Assembly: GCA_001510575.1 (NCBI GenBank)
Contig: LNGK01000002.1
Span: forward strand, 3,398,144-3,462,143
DNA: 64,000 nt
Origin: Knoxdaviesia capensis
Lineage: Eukaryota; Ascomycota; Sordariomycetes; Microascales; Gondwanamycetaceae
Direction of reading: 5' to 3'
The number at the start of each line of letters is the position of its first letter. Positions within the stretch are counted from its first letter, which is position 1. Below, one piece after another: positions 55,139 to 64,000 of the stretch. Made by a program: the position numbers and the translations under genes. The notes beneath the pieces were generated by a model, which made no database searches, was not told the origin of the DNA, and worked only from the letters and a program-made list of their open reading frames with translations.

Positions 55139-55145
55139 TGACTCA
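55139..55145. promoter_or_regulatory. Gcn4/CpcA-type site TGACTCA
   Basis: Perfect TGACTCA, 140 bp downstream of the previous site and about 1.02 kb upstream of the asn2 ATG. The leader is long (no ATG from about 55640), so the real distance to the transcription start may be only 400-600 bp. Confidence 0.45.
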
Positions 55146-56160
55146 TGGGGGCAAGAAGAGTGGACAGGAAGAAAACCGATGGAAAAAAAAAGAAAGAAAA
55201 AAAAAGGAACCATAGAGGCCGCTATCGCTAGTATTGAGATAGGGTCAAGGATAGGCCAAGCCAAAACCTGATTTTCTAACACCAGGCCAACAGAATTGCA
55301 GGAGATGGTCATAGAGACGCCCCCCACAGACCATTGTTTTCTATGGGTTTCGGACCCGGAAAACGGACAATCGAGAAGGGTCCAGGTTTCCCTGGAAGGG
55401 GTGATGATGACTCTTACAGCGAACTCAATCGCTTCTGTAGCATAATTTATTCCATACTATTTGTTTCGGTCCTCAGTCCCTGTACAATACAATTTAGTGT
55501 AATGGGGGTGTGCGTGTGGGTTTTAGATAACGAAAACAGTCATCTTTCCCCTACGCTTCCACCTCTCGCTCTTCTCTCTTATATCCACCGAACCTATTTT
55601 TTCCTCTTCCAAACTAAACCTCTCAGCCAACCTTCTCTTCCCTTCTCCCACGCCAACTCATAAAAAAATATCTTGCCTTGCTTTTTACTCTTGCTACCAT
55701 CTCCAATCTGATTTCCATTCTCATCGTCCTGCATCTCTGATATCTGCTGTCCGCGTGCTCCCCCCAATTCCTGTCAGCTTCTCCAACTGGTCACAGGTCT
55801 AACGGATCTCATTATCCTTCAGCGTGGGATATTTTCTCTGTTCTTGTTTCTTTGGTTCGATATACTCGTCGACTTGCCTAGTTCTGACTTCCCCCCGAAG
55901 CAGAACGGTCGGATTTCGGACGGTATCATAAAAAATACAAAGGTCACTGTATACACCGTGTCTATAAAGACCCCTAGTTTCCCTTCTCTACGTCTCTGTG
56001 AGATCCAGTCAAAACGAGCTTGTCTGCAAGTTTTGAGCTTCTTAACTGCTTCTCTGTCTCTCTTTCTCGTTCCTTGGAACTTCTAGCTGTCTCTAGTACT
56101 TAACGTCAACAGGCTCATTTTCCCCTCCGTTTGCTGCAATCTTCCACGCCGGTCGCAATC

Positions 56161-59100
56161 ATGTGTGGCATCTTCGCGTGTCATTGGTGAGTCAGAACAT
56201 GTACTTCACAATATGGCTGCTGCCCTTATCATGTCTTCACGTCTCACTACCAAAATTATCCTGGTCTGCCCATCATGAGCTTCTATCGATCCCTATGACT
56301 CCCCCTTCCCATTAATGAGAACTTCAGTGGCAGAAAGGAACCGTCACGCCACTGCCTTCTCGCCTCACTTCCTTTTTCCTATGCTTTCCCTCGCATAAAA
56401 ACGCTCTCAGATCATGCTGCCGGAATTTCCCTGGGCAATGCCTGTGTTCATGTGTTTTTCCCAAGCTGTCCCTCCTCTCCGACTTCGGCTGGCTAGGGTG
56501 AAAACCAAGAGATAACCTGGTTTTACAGGGCATCAGCCTGAGAAAAGTTTTGGAGGGGCAAGGCTCCGCTGCCCCGCCAGTGCAGGCGAAAAAACTCAAT
56601 TTTTTGGGAGACAGGGTCGCCACACGAACCCTAAACCAACCTAGGAGTAGGCCGTCAATTGCTGAACATTGACTAGCCAATGAAGACGTCTTGACATCGT
56701 GCGACCCTATCAAACGAAGATTAATACTAACTCGCATGCTCGCATATCTACAGTCACCCCGATGTCCAGAAGTTCAAGCCGACAGCTTTGAAGCTGGCCA
56801 AGCTGTAAGTTATCTCCAGTCCCTGGCACTGCTCTTTTCTCAACCCTGAACCGGATCCCGCTTGTCCAGCAAATTTTTTGACCGCTAGGGACTGCAAGAA
56901 CAAGGGATTGCAAGAACATGGGAGATGGGGGGTTTTCAGACACATCAGCCCATGAATAAGACTCCTTGAAGCTTGCCTCATACTAACCAGACTTGTTTTC
57001 CTCAATCATCTAGTGTTCGGCATCGGGGCCCCGATTGGAGTGAGTTTCAACTCTTTTTTTCTTCACTATTGACTCTGACTCACTGTGCCCTGCCCTGCCC
57101 TGCCCTGCCCTGGTCGGACCTTCCCTGGCCTGCAGGATCAGCACCGCGATAACGATAAGAACTGCCGAAGCCGGACCTGAGATCCACGAGCTCCGATCAC
57201 CACCCGAACTGCGTAACACAGAGCATTTCGGTCGCACACGGCTGAGGAACAATTGTAACTAGTCGCCTTGAATCTCATGGGCTCGGGTGGGGCTACTACG
57301 ACGGCCATATGCCCAATTGGCACTCCCAATCCTGCTTCGACAGTTCTTATCGCCATTGGCATTTGTGCAGAGGGTCGTTTTGGCTCGGTCGGCAGGGCAT
57401 CTGGTAGCAGCTCAACTGAGGCTACCGGTTTTTGAAGAAATTTGGCTTCAAATGATCCGTCTCCATGATCAACAGATTCTAACCTGAGCTTAATTTCTGA
57501 CACTTCTAGGCGGCAGCGTGATTGCAAACAACACAAGTGCGTATCCTCTCGACAGTCGAGACCGGCGGTAACCGGCTCATGTCTCCTTTGTCTCTCTCTC
57601 CCCCCAGTATTTCCTTCGTCGGTACCAATAATTCCGTCCCTAACATCTGATTTTTCCATTCTAGTTCTATGCCACGAGCGTTTGAGCATCGTTGGCGTTG
57701 GTGAGTTGGCGGCGCTCCTGATGTCGACCCTTCGATCCTTTCTCTTACTCACACCTCGACGATTTCTAGAGTCTGGAGCTCAGCCCCTCACCAATGAAGA
57801 CGAGTCGATTATCCTCGCCGTCAATGGCGAAATCTACAACCACCGCCTGATCCGCAAGGAATTCCAGGGTACCTATAACTTCAAGACCACCTCCGATTGC
57901 GAGGTGATCATTCCGCTGGTATGTTGTCCGTCAGTGTTGTTTCCCTCGTTTTCCACGGCTCAGTATACTGACACCGTTATGTACCCCACCGAATAGTACG
58001 AGAAGTACGGTCTTGATGCCCCGAAGTACCTCGACGGCATGTTCTCGTTCGTCCTGTACGACAAGAAGCAGGACCGTGTGGTTGCTTCCCGCGACCCCAT
58101 CGGTATCACCACCTTCTACCAGGGCTGGTCGTCTCAGCAGCCTGACACCGTCTACTTCGCTTCCGAGCTGAAGTGCCTTCACTCGGTGTGCGACAAGATC
58201 GAGGCTTTCCCTCCCGGCCACATCTTCGACTCCAAGACCGGCGAGCGCACTCGCTACTTCAACCCCAGCTGGTGGGATCCCAAGCGCGTTCCCTCGACCC
58301 CGGTCGACCTCACGCAAGTTCGCGAGGCTCTCGAGAAGTCGGTGCGCAAGCGTCTCATGGCCGAAGTGCCGTACGGAGTGCTCCTCTCTGGAGGTCTCGA
58401 CTCTAGCTTGGTCGCGTCGATTGCCCAGCGCGAGACTCTGCGCCTGAAGAAGGCCGCGCAGGAGTTGGAGGCGGCCGGCGCCATCCCGTCGGATCCCACG
58501 CAGGAGCTTGTCGGAATTGATGGCGACAACAAGCTCTCGACCGTCACCTACCTGCCGCAGCTCAACTCGTTCTCGATTGGTCTTCCGGGGGCGCCCGACA
58601 ACAAGGCGGCTCTTGAGGTGGCCAAGTTTTTGGGCACCAAGCACCACGTGATGACCTTCACGATTGAGGACGGCCTCAACGCGCTCTCAGATGTGATCTA
58701 CCACCTCGAGACGTATGACGTGACCACTATCCGTGCTTCCACCCCAATGTACCTTCTGTCCCGCAAGATCAAGGCCATGGGTATCAAGATGGTTCTCAGT
58801 GGCGAGGGCAGTGACGAGATCTTCGGTGGATACCTGTACTTCCACGCGGCGCCCAACCGCGAGGAGTTCCACGAGGAGACGGTTGGCCGTGTCAAGAACC
58901 TGCACCTGTCGGACTGCCTGCGTGCCAACAAGTCGACTTCGGCGTGGGGTCTGGAGGCCCGGGTGCCGTTCCTTGACAAGGAGTTCCTGGAGGTGTCGAT
59001 GAACATCGACCCGACTGACAAGATGATCACCAAGGATCGCATTGAGAAGTACATCCTGCGCAAGGCGTTCGACACGTCGGACAAGCTGGGCGAGCAGGCG

Positions 59101-59520
59101 TATCTTCCGGACTCGATTCTGTGGCGGCAGAAGGAGCAGTTCTCGGACGGAGTCGGATACGGATGGATCGATGCGCTCAAGGACAACGCTGAGATGCACA
59201 TCACGGACGAGATGATGAAGAACCCCAAGCCCGAGTGGGGCAGCGATATTCCGGACACCAAGGAGGCGTACTGGTACCGCCTGATGTTCGACGAGCACTT
59301 CCCGCCTCACTGCGCCTCGACAGTGATGCGGTGGACTCCCAAGTGGTCGAAACAGACTGATCCCAGCGGCCGGTAAGTTTTGTCTCAATTGCTTTTTTTT
59401 TTTTTTTTGCCTAGTTGGAGATTGGGAAAGGGAGAAGAAAATGATCATGCTTACTGACATCCGTACTATCTTCTTATTAGTGCCATTGCCATCCACAACG
59501 CCAAGTACCAGGACGCATAA
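56161..59520 (+). CDS. asn2: Asparagine synthetase (glutamine-hydrolysing)
   Basis: Exons 56161..56186, 56754..56804, 57014..57039, 57510..57536, 57665..57700, 57770..57918, 57997..59372 and 59481..59520 give 576 aa, the family length. It makes asparagine from aspartate, ATP and glutamine. The nucleophile Cys2 follows the start (MCGIFACHCHPDVQKF). The glutaminase domain continues with VRHRGPDWSG, NNTILCHERLSIVG and LAVNGEIYNHRLIRKEF. The synthetase P-loop is LLSGGLDSSLVASI, then SFSIGLPGAPD, GEGSDEIFGGYLYFH and RANKSTSAWGLEARVPFLD. Tail RAIAIHNAKYQDA. The glutaminase part is cut into five mini-exons (26, 51, 26, 27, 36 nt) with introns up to 567 nt, all phase-consistent; the synthetase domain is one exon. 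Confidence 0.95.
57086..57110. repeat. TGCCC pentamer repeat in asn2 intron 3
   Basis: Five perfect TGCCC units inside the 470-nt third intron of asn2, followed by an imperfect TGGTC. Confidence 0.9.
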
Positions 59521-61333
59521 AGAGGTAAACTTCGGGCAATGGGATTTCGTTCGATTTTGCATCGTCAGTTTGAGCAGGTTCAAGCATTGCTTCCTTTTAC
59601 GGGCGCATTTTAAGGGACAAAAATGGAATTCGTATCTTGAAATTTTATCTCTATTTTTGGAGAACACCGACGAAAATGAGGAGAATCAAAAGGCTTGAAG
59701 TAATTTCAGTGCCTCCCCCCGAAAACATGCGTGCAAGAAAAAGCTACCCAGATTGCTTGCTTTCTTTTCCTTTGGTGTGTTCGTGGTTTATATTCCTTTT
59801 TCCTTCCATAACAAAATCTATGATGCTATTCTCGTCTTCATTGGCTCTTGTTGGTACAGGTTCGTTAAGGCGTGCTATGGACGAGTTCGAAGAACTGTTG
59901 TCTGACTATCTAGCTTTTGTGTGTTGATTCACAGCACCTATCACGCTCTCACCACCAGTTCGCGCTTAGGGATGATGGGATGATGAACTACTACAGTCTG
60001 GCTAGACCGCTATTTTTATGCATGGCACAGACGCCTTCAGTCAAGTGACAAGCCGTGAAACTTGGAGTGAACAGAGAGGTTTATGCGGGATGAAACGGGG
60101 TAACGGAGAAAAAAAGAGAGATTTTAAATGGGGTAGTAGAAGCTCTCTTTCCCCCAACGAAACGAGGAAGCTAGCTGTAACGTAATCTTGGGGGGGATAG
60201 GAGAGGGATGGAGATGCGCATCAGGGTTGCACTCTCATGTCAAGTTGGGGATTTTTTTTTTTCCTCTGGTCGAGCTGTAAGAGAAAGTTGCATGAAAGGT
60301 GAAAGCTTGAACTTTTGAAGGGCATTGAAGCATCAATCCGCAGGATCGGACGACACACTTCTTTTTCGTACTCGTACTCAGATACACTGTGCCAGCTGTG
60401 GAACAGACCCAAAAGTATCTGGTACATGGGTTTCCAGTGCGCGTCATTGGCACATTCAGGTCCCCGAGACAGGGCCAAGAAGCGCACACATACACACGTG
60501 GGATGTGGCACTGGCTGGAAGTTTAGGGGGAATGTGAAGGGAAGGCAGGAGCAATTTCGCAGGAGGAAAAATCATCCCGGAATCTACCGAGGCAAGGAAG
60601 GCGTGCCCGGAGGCCGAAAGAATGTGGACGTTGAGATTGAGAACTGACCTTCCTTCGGCTTTTCCAGCTCGGGTCGGTTTAAGGCTGCGAAATGCAGTGG
60701 TGGTAGTAGTCCCTTGAGGAATGGTCAGGTCGAATTTCAGGACGAGCTGCTGTGAACTGAGTTGAATAAAGTTGTATCTGGCTGGCTATTCTCCCAAAAA
60801 TGCAAAATGCACGTTTAGCGGCCGGCTCCAACCGCGTGGTGCAAGCAAACGGCCTGGAAATAAAAGAAAAAGTCTGTTAGTGCAGGCGGTGGAGACGTGC
60901 TATAGCCGCTTAACAGATGCCAACATTCGCTCATTTGGGCGAGAGGCAAACACCACTTGATCAGTAACTTCCCTCGGGCCCAGGAACCAGCCAGTCAGGG
61001 CAACTTGCGCCTTTTTGGTGATTGGCCCCCCCAGTTCCAGCGCTTTGCGGTGCCGGTGCCTGTAAAAATGGTTATGGCGACACTTCGTCTCTGGCCCCCC
61101 TGGTTCCAATGTTTTGCGTACCTGTTTTGTTTTCTTCTTCCCCCCTAACTATTCCAGACCGGAAAAAAAAAGTCGTCTGGCCTTTTTTTACCATCTTCAT
61201 CTATTTACCTCCCTCTTCTCTTGGTTTTCTCTCTTCTTTCCTTCTCCTTGTCTCATCATCCTTTTTTGCTCTCTCTTCGTCTGTTGACATTCTCTCTTCA
61301 TTTCTTCATCTTCTAGTCTCATATCCTTTCACA
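59521..61333. other. Intergenic region upstream of porin
   Basis: No gene recognised in 1.8 kb. The left 400 bp is asn2 3' flank. Plus strand from about 61170 to 61330 is strongly C/T-rich (TTCTCTCTTC-type runs) and leads directly into the porin ATG, a typical strong-promoter/leader layout. Confidence 0.5.
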
Positions 61334-63048
61334 ATGTCTGTCCCTGCTTTCACTGACATCGCCAAGTCGGCGAACGATGTATGTATATCTCTTTTGTGCT
61401 TCCACTGCCGGTGTTGTTGAGTTCGTTTGTACTCTTGGTTATTTTTTATCTTATTTTTTTTTTCATGGGCGGCCTCTGCACCTCGGCCCGCCTACAAAAA
61501 AAAACAACCGCCCAATTGGGGATCGTCCAATCCATCACCAGATGACGAGAAAAAAAAACCAAGAGGACAAACAAACGCATTCCAAGGATGAAGTTAGGGT
61601 TGATGCATTGTCGCTATTCTCTTCCTTCATGGACCATGATCGTGATGATGACGATGGCGGCGATAGCTCTCCCAAAGCTATGATATCGTCATTGTCGCAG
61701 TCACCCATCCTTCCGTTCCGGCCAAGCCCCGTCCAACCGTCAAACATCATCAATCCGTTTGTGAAAGACCGGTAGCGCTAATTATCTCATCCATATTCCG
61801 CGCGGGTTCAATCCGTGGTGTTTTCTTGTTCATTTTCTCTCAATATAGCTCCTCAACCGGGATTTCTACCACCTCTCGGCCTCGACCTTCGAGTTCAAGA
61901 GCAACACCCCCAACAATGTTGCCTTCAAGGTGACCGGAAAGTCGTCTCACGACAAGGCCACCTCGGGTGCTGTACGTTCTTCCCCCTTTTTCGCGTATTC
62001 ATGAATTTCCATCTCCGATCCTCTTTCGGCAATTTATACGGTCTCTTGGGGCTTGATCCCATTGTAACTGTGGATGGGGAGTTTCAATGGACGATTTTCT
62101 GTGGAGAAGGCCACGAAAATGAAAAAGGGGACAGCTATTTTTTACCGTCATTGTGTTTTTTGTCGCAATGGTTACGGCTCACCCATTGGCTGTCTCCGAT
62201 TCTTCTCATACCTCCTTGCAGACCCTCCGATCCATCTCCAATCGATCCACGCCCTTTCCACTCCCTCGTCGTATCTCTCTGCTATTCAAATCGAATCCTC
62301 TTACTGACCATGGCCTCTCTCCATTATCTTTGCCTCCTCTACAGCTTGAGGGAAAATACTCGGACAAGCCCAGCGGTACGAAACCCCATGCCCACCGCCG
62401 CCAGCGTCATAGCAGCGCCGTCTTCCAAATATCAAATCTGCTCGGCAGCCAGAGGGGCTGGCCGTTCGATGTGCACGTCGTGATGTCAACAAGCTCCAGT
62501 CAGGTGCTAATAAATTTCTTCCCCCCATCGACAGGCTTGACCCTTACCCAGAGCTGGAACACCGCCAACTCCCTGGACACCAAGTTTGAGCTGTCCGACA
62601 CCCTGGCCAAGGGTCTCAAGGCTGAGGGTCTGTTCTCGTTCCTGCCTGCCACCCAGAAGAAGGGTGCCAAGTTCAACCTGTACTTCAAGCAGTCCAACTT
62701 CCACGGCCGCGCGTTCTTTGACCTGCTCAAGGGCCCCATCGCCTCCATCGATGCCGTTGTCGGCCACGAGGGCTTCCTCGCCGGTGCCTCTGCCGGCTAC
62801 GACGTCAACAAGGCCGCCATCACCTCGTACTCGGCTGCCGTTGGTTACTCTGCCCCCGCCTACAGCGCGGCCATCACCGCCACCGACAACCTGAGCGTCT
62901 TCTCCGCCACCTTCTACCAGAAGGTCAACAGCCAGGTGGAGGCCGGTGCCAAGGCTTCGTGGAACTCCAAGACCGGCAACACCGTCGGTCTCGAGATTGC
63001 CTCCAAGTACCGCATCGACCCCGTCTCGTTCGCCAAGGTTCGTTTTTC

Positions 63049-63093
<45 letters not shown>

Positions 63094-63473
63094 AGTCCGC
63101 TATGTCCTGGATTTGCCCNNNNNNNNNNNNNNNNNNNNNNNNNNNNNNNNNNNNNNNNNNNNNNNNNNNNNNNNNNNNNNNNNNNNNNNNNNNNNCCCAG
63201 AAAGGAATTTTGTATTAACTGACGTCTTGTCGCGCCCCTCCAAACAGGTCAAGATCAACGACCGTGGTATTGCCGCCCTCGGATACAACGTCCTCCTCCG
63301 TGAGGGCGTCACCCTGGGTCTTGGTGTGTCCGTTGACACCCAGAAGCTCGACCAGGCCACCCACAAGGTACGTTCATTCACATTGCTCCCCCCCACTGTT
63401 TGCATGATGGCCCCTGTCTAACCGATTGCTTTCCTCGATCCAGATCGGCACCAGCTTCACCTTCGAGTCCTAG
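61334..63473 (+). CDS. por1: Mitochondrial outer-membrane porin (VDAC)
   Basis: Exons 61334..61378, 61849..61971, 62345..62375, 62535..63037, 63248..63367 and 63444..63473 give 283 aa, exactly the usual VDAC length. Porin forms the 19-strand beta-barrel for metabolite passage across the outer mitochondrial membrane. It starts MSVPAFTDIAKSANDLLNRDFYH (N-terminal helix), with TFEFKSNTPNNVAFKVTGKS, LEGKYSDKPSGLTLTQSWNT, GLKAEGLFSFLP and KGAKFNLYFKQ. The end is GVTLGLGVSVDTQKLDQATHK and IGTSFTFES. The 470- and 373-nt introns are long for this genome. The N gap lies in intron 5; VSFAK joins VKINDRGIAALGYN exactly as in relatives, so no exon is lost. Exon 3 is just 31 nt. Confidence 0.97.
63048..63088. 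repeat. TC microsatellite in porin intron 5
   Basis: About 40 bp of almost pure (TC)n, one G interruption. It stands 30 bp before the assembly gap and probably caused it. Confidence 0.95.
63119..63195. other. Assembly gap (77 N)
   Basis: Run of N within porin intron 5 (63038-63247). Its true length is unknown. Confidence 0.99.
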
Positions 63474-64000
63474 ACGCCTCGCTACCGATCCGGATGCCCA
63501 CATCATCCTTGGCAGCCTGTTGTACCCATAGTCAGCAACAAAACTGAGCAAAAATTAGCGCCTGTAGCATCTGATTCCAATGCTATCTTTCCTTCCATCA
63601 TATCCCTTACTCCGACTCTCGACGTAGTTGTCAACCCTCCTTCATCGAGTGAAACTCTGTAGTCTAGAAACGTCTGTGTTTTCTGAATTAAAAAGCAGTT
63701 CCCCAAGAACCGCGTTTGCAGCGCGGCTGTCTTAGGGTTGTATTCCTACAAAAGTGGTTTTTCTGTGTTTCGTTCTTGGTATCTTTGGTTGTGGCTTCGC
63801 ATGGTTTTGACGTTCGTGCATGTTTACTTGGTCCCGCAGTGATTTTTGCGTTTGTCTTAAGCGTTCCGGTATTGAATTACAGCAGCGCGACGCATATCTT
63901 GAGTCATTGCCTGGTTTGGTAATTATATACAAATGCTCCTCCATTCTGGGGGAAACTCGAGCTAACTCGAGATGCTCCATATAAGCATACACGCACACAT
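63474..64000. other. Right-edge flank, downstream of porin
   Basis: Porin 3' region; CTTAGGGTTG occurs at 63731-63740. Small frames are unrecognised. No further gene before the window ends. Confidence 0.5.

Larger units (their letters stand above)
53118..56160. other. 3-kb intergenic region upstream of asn2
   Basis: No gene recognised. The left part (to about 53600) is T-rich ubc9 3' flank. Frames at 53702-54582 are unrecognised. The right part holds a telomere-like double site (54864-54886), two Gcn4-type sites and the asn2 leader. From about 55640 to 56160 I find no ATG in the plus strand, as expected for a scanned leader. Confidence 0.5.

Overview
The window is nuclear DNA of a filamentous ascomycete (Pezizomycotina). 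The signs are short spliceosomal introns (mostly 65-90 nt, GTATGT/GTAAGT donors, CTAAC/CTGAC branch sites), pyrimidine-rich leaders, and fungal families such as FluG, GH76, But2 and DUF7708-type STAND-like proteins. FluG together with an Aspergillus-like Rad52 start and an Aspergillus-like Sts1/Cut8 N-terminus suggests Eurotiomycetes. I cannot fix the genus. Gene density is low: 17 convincing protein-coding genes plus one gene fragment in 64 kb, separated by deserts of up to about 5 kb.

Layout, left to right: translin (-), a P4H-like 2-oxoglutarate oxygenase (+) converging on a MYND-finger protein (-), a GH76 cell-wall mannanase/transglycosidase (-), a secreted But2-domain protein (-), and a 4.6-kb desert. 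Next come fluG (+) converging on nop13 (-), sts1/cut8 (+), rad52 (+) converging on an MCP2/ADCK1-like mitochondrial UbiB protein (-), an alpha/beta-hydrolase remnant (-), and a Git1-like MFS permease (-). A 5.2-kb desert follows. The last part holds an acidic protein with a GC-AG intron (+) converging on pex19 (-), a DUF7708/degenerate-NTPase protein (-), a duplicated and diverged repeat pair, a DUF7025-like AAA ATPase (+), ubc9 (+), asn2 (+) and the VDAC porin (+). A 77-N assembly gap lies in a porin intron.

Most genes are housekeeping: nucleic-acid metabolism (translin, rad52), ribosome biogenesis (nop13), ubiquitin/SUMO/proteasome (sts1, ubc9), organelles (pex19, porin, MCP2-like), amino-acid metabolism (asn2) and cell wall/secretion (GH76, But2). 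There is no operon-like logic, and I see no biosynthetic cluster or intact transposon. The most accessory-looking part is 44.4-51.6 kb, with the STAND-like gene, duplicated repeats, a 12-bp tandem array and the fast-evolving AAA ATPase.

Gene models were spliced by eye from donor/acceptor/branch motifs, reading-frame phase and family conservation. Every multi-exon CDS listed closes to a whole number of codons. The most useful observations are a hidden spliced start for sts1, a GC-AG intron, recurrent telomere-like (TTAGGG/AACCCTAA) motifs in promoters and introns, Gcn4/CpcA-type sites upstream of asn2, and a STAND-like protein whose P-loop is lost.
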